Source of the DNA: Paenibacillus puerhi
Lineage (GTDB): Bacteria; Bacillota; Bacilli; Paenibacillales; NBRC-103111
NCBI RefSeq assembly: GCF_009846885.1
Contig: NZ_WUWM01000024.1
Location: 52,468 to 116,467 of the forward strand
DNA: 64,000 nt
Reading direction: 5' to 3'
Below, in pieces: positions 17,531 to 25,251 of this stretch; the first letter of the stretch is position 1, and the number at the start of each line of letters is the position of its first letter. Under the pieces are notes generated by a model. The model did not search any database. It saw nothing but the letters and a program-made list of their open reading frames with translations, and was not told the DNA's origin. The position numbers and the translations under genes are program-made.

Positions 17531-18484
17531 ATGAAAAAAAGATATCTCGCAGCGCTGCTCTTCCTCTTATCCGCCTGTTCCGTTTTTATCGGCGTGAAGG
17601 ATTTGTCCCCGCTGGACCTGCTGAATATGCAGCCGGACCACATCCAGATCTTGCTGACTAGCCGGCTCCCTCGACTAATCAGCCTCATTATCGCCGGAGT
17701 CAGCATGAGCATCATCGGACTCATCATGCAGCAGCTTAGCCGCAATAAATTCGTATCGCCGACGACGGCGGGAACCGAGGACTCGGCACGGCTCGGTATT
17801 CTAGTCTCGATGCTGCTGTTCAGCTCGGCCGCACCGATGCAGAAGATGCTCATCGCCTTCGTGTTTGCCCTGCTGGGCACCTTCATCTTCATGAAAATCC
17901 TGGAGAAGGTGAAGTACAAGGATGCGGTGTTCATCCCGCTGGTAGGCCTTATGTTCGGCGGTATCGTCAGCTCGATTACGACGTTCTTCGCGTATAAGTA
18001 CGACAAAATCCAAAGCATCTCCGCCTGGCTGCACGGCGATTTCTCGATGATCATGAAAGGCCGGTACGAGATGCTGTACCTCAGCGTGCCGCTGGTTATC
18101 ATCGCCTATCTGTATGCCAATCGGTTCACGGTAGCCGGCATGGGCGAGGAATTTGCCGTCAATCTGGGGCTCAAGTACAAGCAGGTCGTCAACATCGGAC
18201 TTGTTCTGATCGCCCTGGTCACGTCCGTCGTTATTCTGACGGTGGGCATGATTCCGTTTCTCGGCTTGATCATCCCGAATATCGTCACTCTCTTCCAGGG
18301 GGATCATCTGAAAAAAAGCTTGCCCGCCACCGCGCTGCTGGGCGCCGTTTTCGTACTCGGCTGCGATATTGTGGGAAGGCTCATCATCTATCCGTATGAA
18401 ATTTCGATCGGCTTGACGGTCGGCGTCATCGGAAGCGGCATTTTTCTTTATTTGCTCATGAGGGGTAAGGCATATGAACAATAA
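17531..18484 (+). CDS. yclN: Siderophore ABC transporter permease, YclN type
   Basis: FecCD-family permease, 317 residues with multiple membrane helices, first of a four-gene importer in the same order as Bacillus yclNOPQ (petrobactin uptake). It shows the family stretch SRLPRLISLIIAGVSMSIIG and the loop GMIPFLGLIIPNIVTLFQGD that contacts the ATPase. The start ATG at 17531 gives a normal N-terminus (MKKRYLAALLF). A GTG further upstream would place the Fur box inside the coding region and is rejected. The ribosome site (AAAGGAT) is distant. The 3' end overlaps the next gene by 11 bases. Confidence 0.92.
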   Translation: MKKRYLAALLFLLSACSVFIGVKDLSPLDLLNMQPDHIQILLTSRLPRLISLIIAGVSMSIIGLIMQQLSRNKFVSPTTAGTEDSARLGILVSMLLFSSAAPMQKMLIAFVFALLGTFIFMKILEKVKYKDAVFIPLVGLMFGGIVSSITTFFAYKYDKIQSISAWLHGDFSMIMKGRYEMLYLSVPLVIIAYLYANRFTVAGMGEEFAVNLGLKYKQVVNIGLVLIALVTSVVILTVGMIPFLGLIIPNIVTLFQGDHLKKSLPATALLGAVFVLGCDIVGRLIIYPYEISIGLTVGVIGSGIFLYLLMRGKAYEQ

Positions 18485-19424
18485 AGCGAAGCTCAGCATA
18501 TTGGCTGCGGCGGCGCTTGGATTGATTGCCGTATTCATGGTTATTCAGGCCGGCGGCAACTGGGATTATGTATTGCCGCGCCGAGCTACCAAAGTACTGG
18601 CGATACTTCTGACCGCGATCGCAATCGCATTCTCGACTATGGTGTTCCAGACCTTGACGAACAACCGGATCCTGACGCCCAGCATTCTGGGATTGGACTC
18701 CTTATATATGCTGCTTCAGACGGTTGTTGTATTCGCTCTAGGCTCGCAGGCGCTCACCTCCATGAGCAAGCATCTGCACTTCGGCTTGTCGGTAGCGGGG
18801 ATGGTGCTATTCTCTCTGGTGCTGTATCGGATCGTCTTCAAGAGGGAAGGGCGGAATTTGTACTTCCTGCTGCTGGTCGGGATCATCTTCGGCACGTTGT
18901 TTCAGAGCATCAGCTCGTTCATGCAAGTGCTGATCGACCCCAATGAATACCTGATTGTCCAGGACAAAATGTTTGCGAGCTTCAACAACGTAAACAAGGA
19001 CCTGTTGGCCATCTCCATTGTCCTGATGATCCTAATCGGTCTGTACTGCGCCAAATACATGAAATACCTTGATGTGCTGTCGCTGGGCCGCGAGCATGCC
19101 GTCAACCTCGGGATCGATTATGACGCTGTTGTCAAACGACTGCTGATCGTGGTCGCCATCCTCGTGTCGATCGCCACCGCGCTTGTCGGACCGATTACCT
19201 TCCTAGGCCTGCTGGTCGCCAACGTAGCGCATGAGCTGCTGAGGACCTACCGGCACCGGGTGCTGATCACCGGCTCTATACTGATCAGCGTCATTGCCCT
19301 GATCGGCGGGCTGCTGCTCGTCGAGCGGGTGTTCACCTTCACGACAACCATCAGTGTAATCATCAATCTGATCGGCGGCGTGTACTTCATCTATCTGTTA
19401 CTAAAGGAGAATAAGTCGTGGTAG
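18474..19424 (+). CDS. yclO: Siderophore ABC transporter permease, YclO type
   Basis: Second FecCD-family permease, 316 residues, forming the heterodimeric channel with the preceding YclN-like protein. It has the conserved segment RATKVLAILLTAIAIAFSTM near the N-terminus and GPITFLGLLVANVAHELLRT before the last helices. The ATG lies within the end of the previous gene, behind GAGGGGTAAGG, and its own end overlaps the ATPase gene by 7 bases. The tight overlaps imply coupled translation and balanced subunit levels. Confidence 0.92.
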   Translation: MNNKAKLSILAAAALGLIAVFMVIQAGGNWDYVLPRRATKVLAILLTAIAIAFSTMVFQTLTNNRILTPSILGLDSLYMLLQTVVVFALGSQALTSMSKHLHFGLSVAGMVLFSLVLYRIVFKREGRNLYFLLLVGIIFGTLFQSISSFMQVLIDPNEYLIVQDKMFASFNNVNKDLLAISIVLMILIGLYCAKYMKYLDVLSLGREHAVNLGIDYDAVVKRLLIVVAILVSIATALVGPITFLGLLVANVAHELLRTYRHRVLITGSILISVIALIGGLLLVERVFTFTTTISVIINLIGGVYFIYLLLKENKSW

Positions 19425-20176
19425 AGATCAAGCATGTGTCGAAGCGGTATGGCAGCAAAAACGTCATCGACGATGTCTCCGTGACCATCGAGAAGGGCAA
19501 GATTACGTCGTTTATCGGGCCGAACGGCGCCGGCAAAAGCACGCTGCTGTCCATGGCCAGCCGGCTCATTACGAAGGATAGCGGTGAGATTTATATCGAT
19601 GGCAAGGAGCTGGGCTCCTGCAAGAGCAATGACCTGGCCAAAAAAATATCGATTCTCAAGCAGTCCAATCATATCAACATTCGCCTGACGGTAAGGGAGC
19701 TCGTCAACTTCGGCCGCTTCCCTTACTCCCAGGGCAAGCTGACTCCCGAAGACGTCGCCTTCGTGGATGAAGCGATCCGCTACATGGACCTGGAGGACAT
19801 GCAGCACAAATACCTGGATCAGCTGAGCGGCGGACAGAGACAGAGAGCCTACATAGCGATGGTCATCGCTCAAGACACGGAATACGTGCTGCTGGACGAA
19901 CCGCTGAACAACCTGGATATGAAGCACTCCGTGCAAATTATGAAGGTGCTGCAGCGGATGGTGAGCGAGCTTGGCAAGACGATTGTACTTGTCATCCATG
20001 ATATCAACTTCGCTTCCTGCTACTCCGATACGATCGTTGCCTTGAAGGACGGCCGGGTAGTCAAGGAAGGTCCTACAGAAGAAATCATCCGCCCGGATGT
20101 GCTCCGCGAGGTGTACGACATGGATATTCATATCCAGGACATTCAAGGGAACAAAATTTGCGTGTATTTTACGTAG
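19418..20176 (+). CDS. yclP: Siderophore ABC transporter ATP-binding protein, YclP type
   Basis: 252-residue ATPase energising the importer. Walker A is GPNGAGKST (about residues 34-42), the signature is LSGGQRQRAYIA, Walker B is YVLLDEPLNNLD, and the switch His is in VLVIHDINFA. The GTG start is supported by CTAAAGGAGAATAA immediately upstream, overlapping the end of the permease gene. Close to FepC/YclP ATPases that serve catecholate or petrobactin importers. Confidence 0.94.
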   Translation: MVEIKHVSKRYGSKNVIDDVSVTIEKGKITSFIGPNGAGKSTLLSMASRLITKDSGEIYIDGKELGSCKSNDLAKKISILKQSNHINIRLTVRELVNFGRFPYSQGKLTPEDVAFVDEAIRYMDLEDMQHKYLDQLSGGQRQRAYIAMVIAQDTEYVLLDEPLNNLDMKHSVQIMKVLQRMVSELGKTIVLVIHDINFASCYSDTIVALKDGRVVKEGPTEEIIRPDVLREVYDMDIHIQDIQGNKICVYFT

Positions 20177-20270
20177 CGCAGGATAAGCAAGCGGCTAAAC
20201 CATGGCGAAAAGGCTCCGTAAGGGGCATTTCCATATATAACAAACCATACTAAGGTAAAGGGTGAGTAGA

Positions 20271-21251
20271 GTGAAAAAGTTTTCCACAGTCCTGATGACG
20301 ACGGTACTGGCATTGGCGCTCGCAGCATGCGGCAGCGCTCCGGCAACGAACAGCTCGAACGGGGGCTCGGCAGGAGGGACGGAAGCCCAGGCGCCCGCCA
20401 AGACAGATGAGGTATTGACGATCAAGCATCAGCTTGGCGAAGCCAAGGTTAAGAAAAATCCGCAGAAGGTCGTCGTATTCGACTTCGGCGCGCTGGATAC
20501 GCTGGAAAAGCTGGGTATTCCGGTCATCGGAGTTCCGCAAGCGAATATCCCTCCCTATCTGGAGAAGTACAAGGATACGAAGTATAAAAACGTCGGTTCT
20601 CTGGTAGAGCCTGATTTTGAGAAAATCAACGCGGCGGCGCCGGACCTGATCCTGATCTCAGGCCGTCAGCAAACGGCTTACGAGGAGCTTAGCAAAATTG
20701 CTCCTACGGTATTCGTAGGCGTAGACAATACCAAGTATATGGAGTCTTTCGAGTCGAACATGAAGACGATCGGCCAAATCTTCGGCAAGGAAACGGAGAT
20801 TGAGAAAGAAGTGGCGACTGTCGGCGAGTCCGTTAAGAAGCTGAACGCCAAGGCGTCGTCCGGGGACAAAAAAGCGCTGATCGTGCTTGTAAATGGCGGC
20901 AAAATCAGCGCTTACGGCCCGGGATCGCGTTTCGGCATCCTGCATGAGACGTTTGGCTTCGCTCCCGTGGACAGCAGCATTCAAGTTACTACGCACGGCC
21001 AAAGCATCTCGCCGGAATTTATCGCACAGAAAAATCCGGATCTGCTGTTCGTCATCGACCGCGATGCCGCAGTGGCAGGCGGCGGCGATTCGCCGGCCAA
21101 GAAAGTGATTGAGAATGAACTGGTCAAGAACACGAACGCCTTCAAAAACGGCGGCATCGTTTACCTCGATCCGAACTACTGGTACTTGAGCGGCGGCGGC
21201 TTGATCTCGGTTTCCAAGATGGTGGAGGAAGTCGATAAAGGCGTGAAGTAA
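20271..21251 (+). CDS. yclQ: Siderophore-binding lipoprotein, YclQ type
   Basis: Binding component of the importer, 326 residues. The lipoprotein signal ends in LAAC with Cys20 lipidated; a Gly/Ser/Ala linker follows, then the class III binding fold (VVVFDFGALDTLEKLGIPVI; DLILISGRQQTAYEELSKIA). A GTG at 20271 is taken as the start, with AAAGGGTGAG 5-6 bases upstream. An in-frame GTG at 20262 is possible. By family, YclQ binds petrobactin and related catecholates; the actual ligand here is inferred. The 95-base gap from the ATPase gene has no terminator, so all four genes form one Fur-regulated operon. Confidence 0.92.
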   Translation: MKKFSTVLMTTVLALALAACGSAPATNSSNGGSAGGTEAQAPAKTDEVLTIKHQLGEAKVKKNPQKVVVFDFGALDTLEKLGIPVIGVPQANIPPYLEKYKDTKYKNVGSLVEPDFEKINAAAPDLILISGRQQTAYEELSKIAPTVFVGVDNTKYMESFESNMKTIGQIFGKETEIEKEVATVGESVKKLNAKASSGDKKALIVLVNGGKISAYGPGSRFGILHETFGFAPVDSSIQVTTHGQSISPEFIAQKNPDLLFVIDRDAAVAGGGDSPAKKVIENELVKNTNAFKNGGIVYLDPNYWYLSGGGLISVSKMVEEVDKGVK

Positions 21252-21277
21252 GTATCGCCTGCTCCTCTTCTTCATCA

Positions 21278-21325
21278 AAAACGCCTTCTCCTTCCGGTTG
21301 CGAAACCGGAGGGAGAAGGCGTTTT
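21278..21325. terminator. Bidirectional terminator between yclQ and the GGDEF gene
   Basis: A perfect 14-bp stem (21278-21291 with 21312-21325) extended by an inner CCGGTT/AACCGG hairpin, with A and T runs at the ends. It serves two convergent genes. Confidence 0.93.
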
Positions 21326-21375
21326 GTTATAAGGCGACAGGGCAGTCGAGTAAGAAGCGGATAAGTGCCGGGGGA

Positions 21376-22521
21376 TCAGCTCCAGCCGACGACCTTGTTT
21401 TTGCCCGTCGTCTTGGCCTTGTACATCGCTTCGTCCGCTTGCTTGACCAGCTCGTCCGGCCCAACCCCTTTCTTCAGCTTGCTATGCCCCATGCTTACCG
21501 TGACGATCGTCTCGGACTCGACGCGGGCCCGGATGCGCTCCGCCAGCTCATCGGGCGAAGTGGAGCCATCGGTTACCATGACGACCATCTCTTCCCCGCC
21601 GTATCGGCCGCATATTCCGGCCTCCTCGGCTTCTTCCTTCATGATCTGGGCAACCTGCTTGAGGACTTGATCGCCCATGTGGTGGCCTTTCGTATCGTTC
21701 AGCTTCTTGAAGTTGTCGATATCGCTGAAGATAACGGATACAGGCAGCCGCTGCTGGATAGCCTGCGAGAGCCGATTGCTGAAATATTTGCGGTTATACA
21801 GCCGGGTCAGTCCGTCCGTGATGGAGGAGGTATAGATCGCCTGCATAATCTCGATGATGCGCTCGAAGATAAACAGGAACAGGATGATGTGGAAGCCGAA
21901 AGGCAGCAGCTGCTCCAGCAGCTTCATCAGAGGCTGTTTGTCTTCGAAAATATACAGATTGGCCATATGAAGCGTATGGGAACCAAAATAAAACGTGAGC
22001 ATAGCCTGAAACTTGCCGTTCTGCCCGATACGGGGATTGACCAGCAGAAAGCTGAGAAACAGCAGGATAAACAAATATAGCTCCAGCCCAAGGGGACGAA
22101 GCAGCCTCGTATGCTCCTCGCTGCCCTGCAGCCAGGAGGGAGCCAGCCAATAGGTGGAGCAAGCGGCGGCAGTCAGAAGGAAAAATAGAATAATAACGGC
22201 GCTATCCCGCTTGCGCGTCGGATTGTAGAGCTGGAAGATGCCGATATTGATCATCACGAAGGCAAGCACCTTCAGGGTCAGCTCGAAGAAGGTCTGCATA
22301 TCGCCGGCCTCGGGATTCCAGGCGCGGGCGATCAGCTGCCCGTACTGGAGGAGCGTAATGCCTAGAGCGACGAGCATGGAGAAATAGCCGATCTTGCGGC
22401 GCGACAGGAGAAGCCGGATCGATAAAAGCATCGTCATAAGGATAATGACCGTCAGCATGGAGTGAATCCACAGCGAGCCTGCCGGTCCGAATAAGCTTGG
22501 GGTAAACGAAAAACGGTCCAT
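21376..22521 (-). CDS. Membrane-bound diguanylate cyclase (GGDEF domain)
   Basis: 381 residues: about seven N-terminal membrane helices (residues 15-210) and a C-terminal GGDEF domain starting at DGLTRLYNRKYFS. The catalytic loop reads YGGEEM, a GGEEF variant, and the metal and substrate residues in FSDIDNFKKLNDTKGHHMGD are kept, so c-di-GMP synthesis is expected. No typical RxxD inhibitory site is seen before the loop. The start is placed at ATG 22521. An ATG at 22578 overlaps what looks like the promoter -10 (TATAAT on the minus strand near 22564-22569) and lacks a ribosome site. The sensed signal is unknown. Confidence 0.9.
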   Translation of the reverse strand: MDRFSFTPSLFGPAGSLWIHSMLTVIILMTMLLSIRLLLSRRKIGYFSMLVALGITLLQYGQLIARAWNPEAGDMQTFFELTLKVLAFVMINIGIFQLYNPTRKRDSAVIILFFLLTAAACSTYWLAPSWLQGSEEHTRLLRPLGLELYLFILLFLSFLLVNPRIGQNGKFQAMLTFYFGSHTLHMANLYIFEDKQPLMKLLEQLLPFGFHIILFLFIFERIIEIMQAIYTSSITDGLTRLYNRKYFSNRLSQAIQQRLPVSVIFSDIDNFKKLNDTKGHHMGDQVLKQVAQIMKEEAEEAGICGRYGGEEMVVMVTDGSTSPDELAERIRARVESETIVTVSMGHSKLKKGVGPDELVKQADEAMYKAKTTGKNKVVGWS

Positions 22522-22712
22522 AAATCGGTGTCTGGCCTCCGTCCTGAGCCTTGAACTGGTTCTCATTATACCAAACATATATTCGAGTAGGAAGTCTTGT
22601 TCTGAGTTTTCATACCTGTTAGGATGATAGGTAGACAGAAAGTCATCATGAACTGTACGCCATGGCGTTCAGGCGTCATTCAACTTTGGAAGGACCGGGG
22701 GTTTATTTTCAC

Positions 22713-23855
22713 ATGCGAGTGCTTCAAGCTTTGTTTTTTCCGCCGGAGCAGCCGGGCGGAGTTTCTTCCATGGTTCCGTTTATGCTGGACCGCTTCAACA
22801 AAAGAGGGTGGGAGATGGAGCTGTTCTCGCTGCCCAAGCGCATTCGGAATAAGGGAAGCGAAGAGGTGCGTTTCGAAACCTTCGACTGGACCGTGTATGC
22901 AGGCCATCCGGTCGTCGATAAGTATATCCAGACCTACAAGGACTACACCTGGTGGACGAAGCTGCGGATTCAGAAGTCCTTCGATCTGATCCATGCCCAT
23001 CATCCGATCGCTGCGCTTGTCATGAAGACGCTATTCCCGGATACACCCCTCATCATGACGGTCCATTCCAGTTACGAGAAAGAATTGATTTTAAACGGCA
23101 AGATCGCGGAGAACGGTCCCGAGCATCAATTCCTGACCTCGGTGTACCGGGAGCTGGAGGAGCGGGCGGATCAGCTGATTACCGTATCCAATTCATTCAA
23201 GCGGTACTTGGCCGATTATGTGCAGGAGCCCGAGCGAATCGGGGTGATCCCGAACGGTTTCGATGAGAAGCGGTTTCGACCGGTTCACCGCGACAATAAG
23301 GTGCCCCAGCTGATCTCCGTCTGCCGGCTCGTACCGGCCAAAGGCTTGGATACGCTCCTGCAGGCTTGCGCCGAGCTGAAGCGCCGGGGCCATAAGTTCG
23401 TTCTCCACTTGATCGGCGACGGTCCGATCCGTACCGAGCTTGAGGAGCTCGCGGTCAAGCTGGATATATACGAGGAAACGATATTTTACGGATATATTTT
23501 GCATCCCGAACATTTTATGCCGTTCTTCGATGTCTTTGTTCTTCCTTCGCGCGCCGAGTCCTTCGGTTCGGTCTACGCCGAGGCTGCTCTATGCGGGCTG
23601 GCTGTCGTGGGCACGCAGGTCGGAGGCATCGCAGAGCAGATCGAACACGGGATCAATGGACTGCTCGTCCCCGTCGACGACGTCCCGGCGCTGGCCGGAG
23701 CGCTTGAGAAGGTGATCGGCGATCCGATGTACCGCTACCAGCTCTCCCGGGTAGCTCTGGAGAAGGCGCTGAAATCTTATTCCATGACGCGTGTCGTGCA
23801 GCAGCTGCGCGCGGTATACCGCTCTTACCGCAAGGAGAACGGGGCCCGGACTTGA
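22713..23855 (+). CDS. Glycosyltransferase family 4
   Basis: 380-residue GT-B fold enzyme. The N-terminal domain shows the glycine-rich acceptor loop (FFPPEQPGGVSSMVPFML), and the C-terminal half shows the GT4 donor-site features ISVCRLVPAKGLDTLLQA and SRAESFGSVYAEAALCG, with the E-x7-E pair. It would transfer a sugar from a nucleotide donor to a lipid or cell-wall glycan. ATG 22713 is chosen because the protein then begins with the family-typical MRVLQALFFPP. An upstream in-frame ATG at 22662 adds unrelated residues. It stands as a single gene with its own terminator; the acceptor is unknown. Confidence 0.9.
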   Translation: MRVLQALFFPPEQPGGVSSMVPFMLDRFNKRGWEMELFSLPKRIRNKGSEEVRFETFDWTVYAGHPVVDKYIQTYKDYTWWTKLRIQKSFDLIHAHHPIAALVMKTLFPDTPLIMTVHSSYEKELILNGKIAENGPEHQFLTSVYRELEERADQLITVSNSFKRYLADYVQEPERIGVIPNGFDEKRFRPVHRDNKVPQLISVCRLVPAKGLDTLLQACAELKRRGHKFVLHLIGDGPIRTELEELAVKLDIYEETIFYGYILHPEHFMPFFDVFVLPSRAESFGSVYAEAALCGLAVVGTQVGGIAEQIEHGINGLLVPVDDVPALAGALEKVIGDPMYRYQLSRVALEKALKSYSMTRVVQQLRAVYRSYRKENGART

Positions 23856-23888
23856 GCCGGCAACCATCCCGGATAGACAAACGATGCA

Positions 23889-23914
23889 AACCTGGCCGGC
23901 TGGTCAGGTTTTTT
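23889..23914 (+). terminator. Terminator after the glycosyltransferase gene
   Basis: AACCTGGCC (23889-23897) pairs with GGTCAGGTT (23902-23910), followed by a T run. Confidence 0.85.
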
Positions 23915-23976
23915 GTCCGGGAAGGGCCGGGTCAGGCCGAGCCGAGTCGTTCAAGACTGAAGAAGGAGGGAAGCGG

Positions 23977-25251
23977 ATGAGGGCGTTTCGATTTATACAT
24001 GCGGCCGACCTGCATTTGGATAGTCCGTTCAAAGGATTGGCCGGACTTCCGGATGCCGTCAGAGCCGAGCTCAGGGATTCGACATTCGCCGCTCTGGACA
24101 GACTGGTCGAGCTGGCGCTGGAGCAGCGGGTGGACTTTGTGCTGTTTGCAGGAGATATCTACGACGCTAAGGAGCGCTCGCTGCGCGCTCAGCTGCGGTT
24201 TCAGCAGGCGCTGAAGACCTTGGCCGAACACGGCATTGCTTCGTATATCATTCATGGCAACCACGATCCGATGCAGGAGGGATACTCGGCGAAGCTGAGT
24301 TATCCTCCCGGTGTTCATGTATTTGGCTGCGGGAGAGTCGAGAGCGTCCTGGCGGTCGATCGGAGCGGCGCTGCGCTGGCCCGTATCTCCGGCATTTCCT
24401 TCGACCGGGCGGCGGTGACGGAAAACTTGACCCCCGGCTTCCGCAGGGAAGCTGACGGGTTGTTCCATATCGGACTGCTGCATACGAATGTGGATGGGGA
24501 CGGAGAGCATGGCAACTATGCGCCGTGCCGTCTCGGGGATCTGCTGGGCCGGGGGATCGACTATTGGGCGCTCGGGCATATTCATACGCGGCGGGTGCTG
24601 CATGAGCGTCCCTGGGTTGTGTACCCGGGCAATATCCAGGGAAGGCATATCCGCGAGCAAGGGGCCAGAGGCTGCTACCTCGTAACCGTATCGGAGCAGG
24701 GGGACGCGGAGCTCGACTTCCATTCCTTGGACGGCTGGCGGTGGGGGGCGGCCGACGTCTCGATAGAGAGACTGGAGACGGAGCAGCAATTGAAGCAAGC
24801 GCTGGAGGAAGCGATGGAAGCGGCAATGGCGGAAGCGGAAGGCCGCCCGGTACTGCTCCGGTTGTCCCTGACGGGCAGAGGCACGCTCCATGGCATGCTG
24901 CGCCGTGCGGGAGCCGTCCAGGAGCTTGCGTCAGCGCTCGGAGAGGAATACGCCGGGATCTGGCTAGAGGGCTTGGCCGATCGGACGGGAGCCCCTGTCG
25001 ATACTGGGGAGCTGGCTGCCCAATCCGGATTTCTTGGAGAGCTGCTGCGGCTCTCCAGGGATGCGGCAGGCTCGCCCGGGCTGCTTGCGGAGCTCGGCGC
25101 CGATGCGTTTGCCCCGCTGGAGATGAATCCGCTCCTTGCTACTCTGCTGAAAGGGGTTTCGGAGGAAGAGAAGCGGGCATGGCTCATTGAAGCGGAGGAG
25201 CTGGCGGTTGATCTGCTGCTGCCGGGTATGGAAGCGGGGCGGAACGGATGA
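23977..25251 (+). CDS. yhaO: DNA repair metallophosphoesterase, YhaO (Mre11/SbcD-like)
   Basis: 424 residues. The N-terminal calcineurin-like nuclease domain holds all expected metal motifs: HAADLHLDSPF (residues 8-18), LFAGDIYDAKERS, HGNHDPM, LLHTNVDG and LGHIHTRR. The C-terminal cap region is more variable. ATG 23977 is preceded by GAAGGAGGGAAGCGG. The gene overlaps the yhaN-like ATPase gene by 4 bases. The pair corresponds to Bacillus yhaO-yhaN, related to Mre11-Rad50, and probably processes DNA ends or hairpins in the cytoplasm. Confidence 0.92.
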   Translation: MRAFRFIHAADLHLDSPFKGLAGLPDAVRAELRDSTFAALDRLVELALEQRVDFVLFAGDIYDAKERSLRAQLRFQQALKTLAEHGIASYIIHGNHDPMQEGYSAKLSYPPGVHVFGCGRVESVLAVDRSGAALARISGISFDRAAVTENLTPGFRREADGLFHIGLLHTNVDGDGEHGNYAPCRLGDLLGRGIDYWALGHIHTRRVLHERPWVVYPGNIQGRHIREQGARGCYLVTVSEQGDAELDFHSLDGWRWGAADVSIERLETEQQLKQALEEAMEAAMAEAEGRPVLLRLSLTGRGTLHGMLRRAGAVQELASALGEEYAGIWLEGLADRTGAPVDTGELAAQSGFLGELLRLSRDAAGSPGLLAELGADAFAPLEMNPLLATLLKGVSEEEKRAWLIEAEELAVDLLLPGMEAGRNG

